A stretch of DNA of 64,000 nucleotides, taken from the NCBI RefSeq assembly GCF_050624435.1, contig NC_134537.1, positions 10,164,584 to 10,228,583 of the forward strand, written 5' to 3'. A program made the position numbers and the translations under genes. Below are positions 21,311 through 33,090 of the stretch, piece by piece (the first letter of the stretch is position 1; each line of letters opens with the position of its first letter). The stretch is from Tenrec ecaudatus. Its lineage: Eukaryota; Chordata; Mammalia; Afrosoricida; Tenrecidae. A model generated the notes under the pieces. The model was not told where the DNA came from and did no database searches. It saw nothing but the letters and a program-made list of their open reading frames with translations.

Positions 21311-24055
21311 TCATTTTTTTTACATTTATTTTTTATATTTTTTAGTAATTTTCTTGATCTAGTTTTCACATATCATATATTTCTATAGTTAAATTGCTTT
21401 CAGGCAGAGTTATATGTACATCATCACAATCAGTTCTAATGCTCCTTCCCCATTCCCGCATACATTGTTTAGTCCCCAAATCCACTCACCCCCACCCCAC
21501 ATCCCCTGATAAACCATTGCATAAGTTATTGCCTTGATGCATCCCCTCCTGAGCTTCCCAAACTGGGAAACCCCATGGAAACAATAAAAAATAAAACAGC
21601 AAGAAGAAAATAATAATATAAAGATAAAAATAAAGAATATGACAGAAATGGCCACCATCAATATTTAAAAAGCCAGAAAAGAAAGTTCTGTTGTGAAACA
21701 AGTGAGAAGTAGTATTTGAGCCTAGAGCAAGTTCTGGTTGGGTCAAGAGGGACGTTAACTGACCAGGTATCATTTTGAACCATGGTTTCATGCAACAAAA
21801 TCAAGTTTACAATCATCTCTGTCTAAGAGTTAAGTTTTTCAAGTCCCTTGTCTGTGGCTAGAGGGATCTTCCAGAAGCTTAATCTGACTACTCTGCAGAT
21901 GCATGATGGGTTCCCACTGTCCTGCATAACCCTCTGCAAATTGGGTGCTCACAATTGAAGCTCTGATACTTTTCCCTTCACCATCTTTGGATTTTGTTAT
22001 CGTCATTTTTTAATCACACAGGTTGGTATGCCTCTTCAATGCGGACTTAGTTGATGCCTCACTTAGATGGCTGCTTGTTTGAATACAGGCCTTTGAGACC
22101 CCAGACACTTCCAACTGATAGCCGGGCACTGCACTTTGCTGTAGCACCCTTATCTTCAGTGATCTCTTCAAGGAGGCAAGTATTGAGCAGGGCCATGTTA
22201 TAAGAACTAACTGTTCTTGGATTGGGGCTAGAATTAAGTGGGAGCCCTGAATTCATCAGCTTACCCACAGGTTGTTGGGTTTTGTTTTTGTCATAATATG
22301 ACTGCCAAAGAACAACAACAAACAGACAAAAGGTAGAAAAACAAAGAAACCAAAAGAAAAATGTTGACAAATCATCCCCCTGAGATATAAGGTGATTGCA
22401 TTGATAACATCAATAATTTATCCAGTGACATAAAATTTAAGATATTGTTGTTATGATGAATTTGTGCTAGTATATAGTCCAACTGTAAACTGCAATCCAT
22501 GGGTTGTTGCTTCCTACAGATCGATTTTTTGATGGAGCTCTGTTTATACTGAGAATGTGGTTGGTGCAAGGGGAAATGTTCCGGTGTCATTTCTTACAAG
22601 GGCATATCCTTGCCTATCAGATTAAAACCTGTCATATTAATGCCAAGGAACCATTGAGGTACTAAATATATAATGGTTCTGGGCCCCCTTTCATTGGACA
22701 CCTATTAAGCCAGGAGTCCCAACCAAGGTCCAATGACGGCCATGCCCACAGTCCTTTGCTTCCTCTCTGACCAGAGTATGTCAGTCCTAACTCCAAGGGT
22801 ACAGGTAGTTTTGAGGCAGAGCACCATTTGTTCAGCGAGGCTTCTAGATTGAGTCCTTCTGGTGTGGCCCTTGGGGATTGCTATGTTGCCTGTAAGGCCA
22901 GAGTCTAAGGTCAACATAGTGCTTAGTCCAGGGCGTGGTTCACCAAAGGTTGGGTAGAAACGTTTGTGGTGCCTACCCAGCAACATAAAACCGGGTTTAT
23001 TCTCCCCCTTAGGTCCCCTGCAGTTATTGTTTAGCATCCTGATGTGAGGTTGCTCCTCCCCATGGACCCACCATAGCCACCAACAGAATTATCAGTGCCT
23101 CGTCTGAGAATGTACATGTGCCACCCCCTCTGGTCTTAACTCGATGTTCCAGTGAGATTTTCCTCTCATTTCTGTGGAGGGCCTGTGGATTTGTCGCAGC
23201 CTTGTCTCCATGTTGCATGGCATCAAATCGACGGTCTTCTCCTTTTCCGTCCTTCTGGAAGGAGTGACCCCAGCCAATGGGAGGTCTCCTCTTTCAAGGT
23301 GGTTCTTATGAAGTGTATAAACAGGGATCAATGTATGGCTCCCAGCTAGTAGGCACACTTTCTACCCTTTTGCATGTGAGTTAGTCGGTAAGATTTGTTT
23401 AATTGGTGTTTCTGCTTCTAGTAATGTCCTTTTGTGATTAACGAACTTCACTCAGCATAATGGTTTTCCAGGTCCTTCTATGACACGCAGTGGTCCATGC
23501 TTTGATCACTCCTTTTCAGGGATGCACAGTATTCCATCTTGTGTTTGTGCCATGGGTTCTTTATCCATTCTTCCATGGTGGGCGTTTGGGCTGCTTCCAG
23601 TTCCTTGCTGTTGTGAACTGATATGAACATGGGAGATCATACGTCCGCTGGTGTTGCGTTTCTTATTTCTCTGGGGTATATGCCTAATAGTGTTATTGCT
23701 GGATCGAATGGGATTTCAATTCCCAGCTGCTTTAAGTCTCATCCTATTGTTTTCCATGGTGTTATATGTATTTAGAAGCCCACCTACAGTGTGTATCAGC
23801 TCCAATCTCTCCGCATCTCTCCACCATTTGTTGCTTTCTGGTTTTTGTTTTTTTTAATTAGGCTAGCATTGTGGGAATGAAGTTGTATCTCACTGTGGTT
23901 TTAATTTTCATCTCTATGATGAGTAGTGATTGTGAGCATTTTTTTCATGTGTTTGTTACCATTTTACTTCATTTTGCTTAACGGTTCATGTCTTTTTTTC
24001 TATTTCTTAATTTGGTCATTTGTTATTTTCTTATTGAGCTGTTGTAGAGTTCTCT

Positions 24056-24520
24056 TTTAAAAAATCATTTTATTGGGGGCTTGTACAATACTTATCACAA
24101 TCCATGCATCCATCCATTGTGTCAAGCACATTTGTACTTATGTTGCCATCATCATTCTCAAAACATTTGCTTTCTGCTCGAGTCCTTGGTATCAGTTCCT
24201 CACTTCCCCCCCCACTCCCCACTCCCTTATGAACCCTTGATAATTTATAAATTATTATTATTTTGTCATATCTTACACTGTCCGACATGTCCCTTCACCC
24301 ACTTTTCTGTTGTCGGTCCCCCAAAGAGGAGGTTATATGTAGATCCTAGTAATCGGTTCTCCCTTTCTACACCACCTTCCTCCACCCTCCCAGTATTGCC
24401 ACTCTCACTACTGGTCCTAAAGGGATCATCAGTCCTGGATTCCCTGTGTTTCCAGTTACTATCTGTACCAGTGTACATCTTCTGGTCTAGCTGGATTTGT
24501 ACAGTAGAATTGGGATCATC
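24056..24520 (-). mobile_element. L1 3' end inserted in the host L1
   Basis: Starts in reverse with a T-rich tail and 'atcattttattgggggcttgtac', then 'cattctcaaaacatttgctttc' and 'ggatcatcagtcctggattcc'; ends 'agaattgggatcatc'. The L1 ORF2 sequence on each side is continuous when it is removed. 5'-truncated. Confidence 0.8.
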
Positions 24521-25184
24521 TGTATATTTTGGTAAGAAGGCCCTTGTCCGGTGTGTCATTGTTTTAAAAAATTTCCTCATATGTGGGTTTTTGTTTTACT
24601 TTTTGGATGTGCATTAGTGATGTATTTTCAGCATGTCCCAGGCATCTATTTTGTCTTCCACTGTGTGATTTCTTTACTATACTTAATAGTCTATGTATGC
24701 CCTGTAATAGGGCCCTTAAGTTTGTTCCAGTTTTTCCATTGGTAATCTGGAGAGCTCTGGGGTTTACATTTAGGTATTTAATCCACCTTGAGCTCATTTT
24801 TGTGCCTGGGGAGCGATATGGATCTTGTTTCATTCTTCTGCAGATAGAAATCCAGTTTGTCTAACACCGTTTGTTGAAGAGGCTGTCTTTTTCCCATGGG
24901 ATATTTCTAGATCCTTTGTTAAAGATATGTCTGGGTTTTTGGTTCGGATCCATTGGTCTATATATCTCTTGTTGTACCAGTACCAGGCTGTGATGACTAG
25001 TGGGGCTATGTAGTAGGTTTTTAGGTCAGGAAGTGCAAGGCCTCCTACATGGTTCTTCTTTTTATGAAGTTCTTTGGTTATCCTGGGTCTTTTGCCAGCC
25101 CATATGAAACAGTTAGTTTTTCCCATTTCTTTAAAGAATAGATTTGGTATTGGATTGCATTGTATCTGTAGATTGTTTTAGGTA

Positions 25185-25697
25185 TGTGGTGGTTATATAA
25201 TCTGTTGTCAAATTTGAGAGGCTTAAGAGTGAAGGAATGGAGTTTAGGCTATCAATCAGATCGCAGCTTGATGACCTCATTTGGAGGCGCTGAGGAGATA
25301 AATAGCTCGCTGGAGGTGGGACACTCAGACACTCCCTGTGAGACATTACTGATGATGAGCCTGATGGAGCTACAGTGATGCAGCCAGAGCCTGGAGATGG
25401 AGGAGTCAAGCGGAGACCCATCCCAATGCTGAGATGCTTCGACCCATTGGATCTACGAGATTTTCCGCCCACAGGCCTGTGATCTTCCTGCATTCAGCAT
25501 TATTGCATGTGCTTCGTGAGTCCAAAGAGGACTTTATAGATTGGTATCAGATATATGGGCTAATATCGGAATTATGGATTTGAGCTGGACTGGGTTGGGA
25601 TGTTTTCTCAATATTCAATTACTTTTTATATAAAGCTCTTTCTTATACACATATAGTGTTTATGAATTTGTTTCTCTGGTCAATCCAGACTAACACA
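25185..25697 (+). mobile_element. solo LTR-like element, family A
   Basis: 513 bp starting TGTGGTGGTTA and ending GACTAACACA, flanked by exact 5-bp copies of aggta at 25180-25184 and 25698-25702. TG...CA ends with a 5-bp duplication are the mark of an integrase-inserted LTR. Has a TATA-like 'tatataaagctc' near the 3' half. Related copies are at 33763-34239 (minus) and 42830-43320. No internal retroviral genes here. Confidence 0.75.
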
Positions 25698-26108
25698 AGG
25701 TAGTATTGATATCTTCACAGTATTAAGTCTGCCTATTTATGAGCACAGAATATTCTTCCATTTATGTAGGTTCTTTTTGGTTTCTTGTAGTAATGTTCTG
25801 TAGTTTTCTCTGTACAGGTATTTTGTTTCTTTAGTTAGTTTTATTCCTAAGTATTTCATCTTTTGAGTGGTTATTATAAATAGTATTGTTTTCTTGATTT
25901 CTTTTTCATGGCTTTCTTTACTGGCATACAGGAATCCAATAATTTCTGCTTATTAATTTGTATCATGCTACCTTGCTGAACCTCTAAATTGTTTCTAGTA
26001 GACTTTTTGTGGAGTCTTTTGGTTTTTCTATATATAAGATCATATAATCTGAAAATGGCAAGAGTTTTACTATTCGTATTCCCTTGATTTCCTTTTGTTG
26101 TCTGATCA

Positions 26109-26116
26109 CTCTAGAT
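26109..26116. repeat. 8-bp target site duplication of SPIN, left
   Basis: ctctagat, identical to 30981-30988. Eight bases is the hAT superfamily length, and CTAG-centred sites are typical of this branch. Confidence 0.9.
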
Positions 26117-26464
26117 AAGTGGTTGTCAAACTTCCTAATGCTGGAAACCTTTAATACAATTTCTCGTGTTCTGGTGACTCCCGGCCATAAGTGATTTTCA
26201 TTGCTACTTCATAACTGTAATTTTGCTACTGTTATGAATCATAATGTAAATATCTGATGTGCAGGATATATTTTCATTGTTACAGACTGAACATAATTAA
26301 AGCATAGTTATTAGTCACAAAAACAATATGTAATTATATATTGTGAAATATTCACTTCTAATTACAAATGTATGAAATTTTGTCTTGAAGCATGGTGTAG
26401 CATGGGTAACAGTCTTAATATAACAACAGTAAACTACACTGAAACATTTTGCAACAGTATGCCT

Positions 26465-29400
26465 AAAAAAACCAAAGCCAGTGCAAAAGTTGAGATAGCT
26501 TCTTTCTCACCAGATCAGAAATTCATGGGGCAGTCTTTTCAAGAACACAACGAAGATCATCTTCCACAACAAGTCTACTTCTGTATTTAGACTTGATAAC
26601 CAGCAAGCTGGAAAACCCTGTTTCACAAAGATATGTTGTTGGAAATGGAAGAAGAAGGCACAACACAGCTTCAGACAGAACAGGATATGACTGCAAACAC
26701 TTGATCCAGAGTTTTGTAACTGGCATTGCAGAGAAATCAGGTCTCACTGCATTACTGTTAATAAGTTCAATGATCTCCTCTTGTGCTGTCTCAGGAACAT
26801 CTTCAACTTTGATTGTGAATGGGCTTCTGGCAAGTGCAAATGGGGCTACAGGTAGATTTGGAAAGTACGATGAAATTTCGTCTGCAACATGTGCAAATGT
26901 TCTTTCACAGAAATGATCATCGTAATCCTTATGTATGGTTCCATGTCATGTTCCTCAAAGAAAGCAGATTGGGTAGGCAACATGTAAATTTATTTTCATC
27001 TATTTTTTTTTTTTTTTGCCAAAGGTGAAGTTTCATTTGAAATGATTGGGTCTTTTCAGACAAATTGAGGCATGATGCATTTGGTACTTGCAGTGATAAA
27101 TTTAAAGCATTCCAGATGGCAAAGATATCAACCAAGTAAACTATTTTCTGCAGTTCACTTTTATCACTGAAAAGTGCTTTGAATTGTGGTCTTGCTTTCT
27201 GATTAAAAACATTTTGAGTTCATCACAAAGTTCAAAAACATGTTTTTAAACTTTTCCTCTCAACAACCATCTCACTTCAGTGTGAAATAGCAGAGCATTA
27301 TTCTGTGCATCCAACTCGTTGCACAGTTGCAAAAGCCGTCAACTGTTTAAAGTGCTTGCCTTTACAAAATTGACAGAACTTATGATGTTTTTCATTACTT
27401 CTTGTAACTCTTGTGGAAGTGTTTTCATTACTAATATTTCTGATGAATCATACAGTGAGTTCCAATGACTTTTGGAGACTCATTCAGTACCAAACATTGA
27501 AATCCAGATCAACCTCCTAGCATAGCTGGAGCACCATCTGTGCAAACACCACAAACCTTTTCCCAAGAGATCTTATGCTCTTTCATAAATGAACCAATGG
27601 TGTCAAATACATCACATGCAGTAGTTGTAATTTCAAGAGCTTTGCAAAAAAACACAAACTCATCTTTAAAGTTGACATCATTAATATAGTACCTCACATA
27701 GACCAGTAACTGTGAACAGTTTGCAAGGTCTGTAGATTCATCAAGCTGGATCCTAAATATTGGAAGTGGAGCAGATTTAATTTCAGCAGATCACCTGATC
27801 AAGAATATCAGCAAGTATGTCATCTATTCTTCTGTGGACAGTGTCATTAGATAAGGAAATTGCACTCAATATTGTAACAAATTCTCTCCGGTCATAACTC
27901 CAACAATGTCTTTGGCTGCTGGCAACAGTAAATCCTCAGCAATGGTGTGAGGTTTCATAGCTCTGGTGATTCTGAGTGCCACCAAACATAAAGCTTCAAT
28001 GGCTGCTATGTTTTGTTTGTGGTACTTGCCACCAGTGTCAAGTCTGGCCTTTTTGAGTCCATCAACTTTGCTTCTAAAACAGTGGGTATCCTTGCTGGCA
28101 AAGCTTGGATGATTGCTATCAAAATGACCTTTTAGTTTGTTCAGCTTCATTGACTCAGCTGATAGAACTTCACAACAAATAACACATTGCAGTTTCTCAA
28201 TTCCTGCTGTAATTATTGAGGTAAAACCATACTGTAAAAAATCCTCACTCCTGAGGACCAGGCCCCATTACCAACTAAGTGGACAGCACCACCCTCCCCC
28301 TCAGAAGAATTCACTTCAGAGGACAGCACTGAAGCTAAAGTTCAAGGAGAGGGACTTGTCTGATCAGAGCACACAGGAGCCAATGAGGAGGTAGGGAAAA
28401 AGGAGTGAAGCACATCCTAGCCCACCAAGCCCTGAAGCCAATGTTTCTGCTCAGAGCAGCCAATACACAGAGACAACCACAGGGCTGGCCCCACCATGAG
28501 ACACAACATTCCTCACTGACCTATAGCACCACGGGAGAACAACACTAGAGACACATGGTGGGAATTGTGCACACCCTGAACCCACCACACTGAAACCAGA
28601 CACTGGGAGTGTGCAGCAGAGCAGTAGGGGAGCAGAGCAATGAAGGGATTGTCAGGGATAGATTGTGGGACCAGGGCAGGACACCCCATCAGGCTTGACT
28701 AGAAAGCACACATAAAGGTCAACAAATTGACCTTGAACTATTTATAGGGTTTGTTGTTGTTGTTGTTGTAGCTAATGTTCTATTTTCTATTGCTGCTTCA
28801 TTGTGCTCGGTCTTGTGTAGGTGCATATTGTTGTTGCTGCATGTCTATCTGGGAGGGATAGGTGAGATAAACAAGCCAGTAGAGAGAACAACAGGATGAC
28901 AGTTCCAGGGGGACATGGGAGAGGGGGAGGCAGGAGAAAGGAAGTAGGTGTTAACAAACCCAGGGACAAGGGAACAAGTGATCCAAAATCAGTAGCAAGG
29001 AGTGTAGGAAGTCTGGCAGGGCTGTATCAAGGACAATGTAACAGAGGAATTCCTGAAACCCAAATGAAGGCTGAACATGATAGTGGGACAAGAGGAAAGT
29101 AAAAAGAAATAGAGGAAAGAACTAGGAGGCAAAGGGCATTTATAGAGCTCTAAATACAGGCATATCCAGATGTAAATATATTTATAAATGATGAGGGGAA
29201 AATAGATCTATGTGCATATATTTATAGGTTTAATATTAAGGAAACAGATGGACAGTGGGCCCCTACTCAAGTACTCCCTCAACATAAGAACATTTTGTTC
29301 TAACAATTCGGCAATTTGAGATGCTCACCTTCCTGACATAATCACTGAAGACAATGGGCGCATAAGGAAATGTGGTAAAGAAAATTGATGGTGCCCGGCT

Positions 29401-30406
29401 ATCAAAAGATAGAGCATATGGGGTCTTAAAGGCTTAAAGATAAACAAGTGGCCATCTAGCTGAGAAACAACAAAACCCAAATGGGAGAATCACACCAGCC
29501 TGTCCCAACATGATCACTAAAGACAAAGCAGGTGCATAAGCAAATGTGGTGAAGAAAGCTGATGGTGCCTGGCTATCAGAAGATATAGAGTCTGGGGTTG
29601 TAAAGGCTTGAAGATAAATAACTGAGAAACAACAAAGCCCACATGGAAGAAGCACACCAGCCTAGAGACCACAAAGCATCAAAGAGATTAGATATCAGGC
29701 ATCAAATACCAAAAATATCATAGCATTGTGAGTGAGGGGGACTGAGGAGTGGGGACCCAGAGCCTATCTGTGGGTAACTGGACATCCCCTTGTAGAAGAG
29801 TTGCAGGGAGGAGACAAGCCAGTCAGGATGCAATGTAGCAACAGTGAAACATACAATTTTCCTTGAATGCTTCCTCCTCATCACTATCATGATCCCAATT
29901 TTACCTTACCAATCTGGCTGGACTGGAGGATGTACACTGGTACAGATAGGAACTGAAAATACAGGGAATCCAGGATAGATGAATCCCTCAGGACCAGTGG
30001 TGAGAGTGGCAATACCAGGAGGGTGGAGGGAAGGTGGGGGAGAAAGGGAAAACCGATTACAAGGATCTACATTTAACCTCCTCCCTGAGGGACAGACAGT
30101 GGAGAAGTGGGTGAAGGGGGAAGTCGGATGGTATAAGACATGACAAAATAATAATTATAAATTATCAAGGGTTTATGGAGGAGGGGAGAGCAGGAAGGGA
30201 GGGGGAAAATGAGCAGTGAATACCAGGGGCTCAAATAGAAAGCAAATGGTTGAAAATGATGATGGCAACAAATGTACACATGTGCTTGACCCAATGGATG
30301 TATGTGTGGATTGTGATGAGTTGTAAACCTCCCAATATAAGGTTTTAATATTTTTTTAATCCTCACTATATTTTCTTTTATTAATGTTCTTCTCTACATG
30401 ATCCAT
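26465..30406 (-). pseudogene. SPIN hAT transposase, broken
   Basis: Would excise and reinsert SPIN elements. Reading minus: an ATG at 30404-30406 opens a short N-terminal stretch that is cut by the L1 insertion, then continues from 28240. A BED-type zinc finger follows, with the Cys pair in LQCVICCEV and His residues in KLKGHFDSNH (28100-28200). LVALRITRAMKPHTIAEDL lies at about 27930-28000. GVCTDGAPAMLGG at about 27510-27550 contains an acidic residue of the catalytic region. The C-terminal dimerisation motif TTYLCETGFSSLL is at about 26600-26660. Frameshifts and stops separate the blocks, and the reading ends early at 26523. ZBED-type host genes descend from related hAT transposases, but the TIRs and the duplication show this is the transposon itself. 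Confidence 0.88.
28250..30357 (+). mobile_element. L1 3'UTR and 3' end inserted in SPIN
   Basis: 2.1 kb of L1 3' sequence from 'cctgaggaccaggccccattacc' to a degenerate polyadenylation end 'cccaatataaggttttaat' with a T/A-rich tail. Flanked by exact 10-bp copies of aatcctcact (28240-28249 and 30358-30367), a LINE-type duplication. The 150-bp block 'cacatggaagaagcacaccagcct' to 'ggcatcaaa' is partly duplicated in tandem (29440-29700). This is the fullest 3'UTR of the family in the window and serves as a reference for the shorter pieces. Confidence 0.88.
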
Positions 30407-30980
30407 TGTCATAGAATGGTTTGCTAATGAAAATAATATATAACAATAGATTTAATAATACAAAAGATCAAACATGACATAGTTCAGTCAATATAATTCA
30501 TTAAAGTTTCCTTGATTTACCATTGTGTGTTGTTTTTTTTACACACCTGTTACTATCACAAGGGGGCAGTATTCACACCAACCACAGCTGAATATAAAAA
30601 GACCAATCAGCATTCAGATTAAGTTCTCATGTTACTATATATATACAGTACGTTTTACATTTACCTAGTAATTATAATTCATGAAATGTTGTTTTACCTC
30701 CAATACTGCTGCTTCCAACACAGTACCTGCTTTTGATTAGCTGCTTGCAACACAGCAGCTGCTCTCTACACATGTGTGACTGGTCCGCATAAGTACATTA
30801 TGGTGCCATCCCTGTCACATACACCTGTTTTTGTATGGGGTGTATGTGATGGGGTTGGAGCGATGATGTCATCATGCTGGGTATTATTATGTGGGCAGAC
30901 CCACCTGGAGACGGATAGAGGAGTGGCATCTCAGTTCCTAAGACCATCGGAAATATGTGTTCCCACAGGTTGAGAAACTG

Positions 30981-30988
30981 CTCTAGAT
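30981..30988. repeat. 8-bp target site duplication of SPIN, right
   Basis: ctctagat, identical to 26109-26116. Confidence 0.9.
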
Positions 30989-32017
30989 AATGTTGAATGT
31001 TGTTGAATAAGAGTGGTGCTAGGGGACATCCTTGCTTAGTCCCTGTTTTAGGTGATAGTATTTCTAGCTTTTCCCCATTGAGCATAATGTTGGCTCTTGG
31101 ATTTTCATATATAACTTTTATTATGTTGAGAAATTTCCTCTCTATTCCTATTTTGCTGATTTTTTAAATCAAAAATGGATGTTGGATATTGTCAAAAGCC
31201 TTTTCTGTATCTATTGATATGAGCATGTTTTTTTCATTATTCTTTGCCTTGTTTATGTGGTAGATTACATTGATTGTTTTTTGAATATTGAACCATTCCT
31301 GCATATCTGGAATGAATCCCACTTGGTTATGGTGAATTATTTTGGGGGTATGATGTTGGATTCTATTGACCAGAATTTTATTGAGGGTTTTAATGTCTAT
31401 ACTTTACTATCTTGGTGGGGATTTTGCCTGGTTTGGGTATGAGTGTTATGCTAGCTTCATAGAATGAGTTCAGGAGTTTGTTGTTTTTTCTGTGTTCTGG
31501 AGTAGTTTGTGCAGTATTGGTGTCAGATTTTTTTCTGAATACTTGGTAGAATTCCCCTGTGAAATCACCTGGTCCTAGACTTTTCTTGGTTGATATTTTC
31601 TTAATGACTTAATGGCTATTTCTTCTTTGTGTTCTAGATCTGTTGAGTTTTCCAATATCTTTGTGCATTAACTTGAGTGTGTGATATATTTCTAGGTATC
31701 TGTCCATTTCTTATAGATTTAAATTTGTTTGAATACAGTTTTTCATTGTGGTGTGTTATTATTCTTCTGTTTCATTTGGATCTGTTGTAATGTCACCCTT
31801 TTCATCTCTTATTCTGGGTGTTTGCATCTTTTCTTTCTTTGTTTGCTTTGTTAAGTTCTCCAGGTGTCAATTGTGTTCATCTTTTTAAAGAGTGAGCTTC
31901 TTGTCTTATTGATTTCCCCCATTGTTTTCCATTTATTATCATTTATTTCTGCTTTGATCCATATGATTTCTTTCTTTTAGTTGTTTTGTTTTCTGGCTTA
32001 AGATTGAAACGATAATT

Positions 32018-32197
32018 GCCCAAACCTACTGCTATTAAGTTGATCTGACTTAGAGTGACCTGTAGAGTTTCTAAAGGCTGTAAATATTTATAAGAACAGA
32101 TAGCCTCATCTTTCTCCCCTGGGGGAGCTGGTAGATTTAAACCACTGACATTGAGGCAAACAGATCAATGCTTACCCATAAGTGCTACAAGAGCTCT
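32018..32197 (-). mobile_element. AfroSINE
   Basis: 'aacctactgctattaagttgatc' to 'ctacaagagctctggg', just beyond the 5' end of the large L1. Confidence 0.8.
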
Positions 32198-32321
32198 GGG
32201 TAGGAGAGTTAGAGGAAATAATGTTTAACAAGTACTTAAGCACAGTAGCTTGTATGACTGGGAATTCAACCATTATATGTATTAATACAATAAAACTCAA
32301 TTTTGTCATCGTACCTCTCAA

Positions 32322-32522
32322 TTGTTGTTCTTGTTAGGTGCCATCAGTTTGGTTTCTATTCATAGTGAGTTTGTGTACAGCAGAATGAAACATGGCCTGG
32401 TCCTGCGATCCTCACAGTTGTCTGTAAGTTTGAGCCCGTTATTTCAAACACTGTGTCAATCCATCTTGCTGAAGGTCTTCCTCTTTTTTCACTGTCCTTC
32501 CACTTTACCACGCTCTAGAAAC
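32322..32522 (-). mobile_element. RTE 3' end
   Basis: Reverse of the RTE terminal 200 bp: 'ttaggtgccatcagtttgg', 'cagcagaatgaaacatggcctgg', 'tgtgtcaatccatcttgctgaagg'. Heavily 5'-truncated. Confidence 0.75.
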
Positions 32523-32559
32523 CATTAATTAAAGAAAACACCTTCTAGACCCTACTAAT

Positions 32560-32730
32560 CACTGTGCTGACCACTGGGGGCTGCAAAGAAGAATTCAGCA
32601 TCTTCTCTGCCCCCAAAGAACTTTAGATTCAATGGTGTAGACAGATTCACACAGCCAGGTGGAACATAAAATAGAACAAGCATAGAGGTGCCCACACACA
32701 CCGTGGAAGGAAAAGTAGGAACAAACGTGG
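32560..32730 (-). mobile_element. L2-like fragment
   Basis: 'cactgtgctgaccactgggggctgcaaag' and 'ccaaagaactttagattcaatgg' resemble the L2-associated 'ctggggatacaaagatgaa' and 'aggagcttacagtctagtgg' blocks. Weak. Confidence 0.35.
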
Positions 32731-32894
32731 GTTGAGGATGTGGACCATGGAGGATTCTTTGAAGAGGCAGAGTATGAGTTAGCCTCTTTAGAATCTCCCA
32801 AAGTCACCTAGTCCAGCATCTTCACTTCATAATTAAGGATACAGAGAGGTACGCAACTCTGCAGATTTAGGAATCACTCGGGTGTTGACCATGA

Positions 32895-33090
32895 GCTATG
32901 TATCAAATACTATCAAGATTCACTTCTTAAGCCTCACAACAACCCTGAGAGATGGGGACTCTTGTTATCCTCATTGTATGAATGGAGAAGCTGAGGTACA
33001 GAGAGGTGGTGCCCCTTATCAACGTGGACAAGCTTGTACGTGGTAGTGCAAGGAGTTGTCCTCTCCAGGGCCACCACCGTTACCTCTCCT
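32895..33090 (-). mobile_element. MIR SINE
   Basis: Reverse MIR: 'cctcacaacaaccctgagagatgggg', 'ttatcctcattgtatgaatgg', 'gctgaggtacagagaggtgg'. A good ancient match. Confidence 0.75.

Larger units (their letters stand above)
26117..30980 (-). mobile_element. SPIN (hAT) DNA transposon, near full-length, interrupted
   Basis: Left end 'aagtggttgtcaaacttcc' and right end 'cacaggttgagaaactg' are the inverted termini, matching 'cagtggttctcaacc'. Internal landmarks known for SPIN: 'tgctactgttatgaatcataatg' beside the left end and 'cctaagaccatcggaaatatg' beside the right end. Without the L1 insertion at 28250-30357 the element is about 2.75 kb, as expected for an autonomous copy. The transposase lies on minus. 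It sits inside a minus-strand L1 ORF2. SPIN is known from a patchy set of tetrapods including tenrec and is attributed to horizontal transfer. Confidence 0.9.
21315..32005 (-). mobile_element. L1 LINE, minus strand, host of a nested insertion cluster
   Basis: One L1 read from about 32005 (5'-truncated inside ORF2) down to a 3'UTR at 21315-23400. ORF2 is seen in pieces at 30989-32005, 25703-26108, 24521-25179 and 23400-24055. The breaks are filled by an L1 3' end (24056-24520), a solo LTR (25185-25697) and a SPIN transposon (26117-30980). Target duplications at the last two allow exact rejoining of the L1 order, so I treat it as one element. The exact 3' limit is uncertain. Confidence 0.8.
23400..32005 (-). 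pseudogene. L1 ORF2 (endonuclease/reverse transcriptase) remnant
   Basis: ORF2p normally copies L1 RNA into DNA at nicked chromosomal sites. Here 30989-31085 minus encodes the reverse transcriptase motif GTKQGCPLAPLLFN, and 24830-25126 minus encodes the C-terminal blocks WAGKRPRI and AWYWYNKRYIDQW. The N-terminal endonuclease is missing through 5' truncation. The coding order is broken by three insertions and many stops, so it is inactive. No ORF1 is present. Confidence 0.8.

Noticed and set aside
24081..24617. 178-codon plus-strand open frame
   Set aside because: Antisense of an L1 3'UTR and L1 ORF2; a shadow of mobile elements.
25185..25697. A DNA transposon instead of an LTR
   Set aside because: No inverted ends beyond TG/CA, and the 5-bp duplication fits LTR insertion better.
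26465..28240. A domesticated ZBED-type host gene
   Set aside because: The inverted ends, 8-bp duplication, frameshifts and SPIN subterminal sequence show a dead transposon and not a conserved gene.
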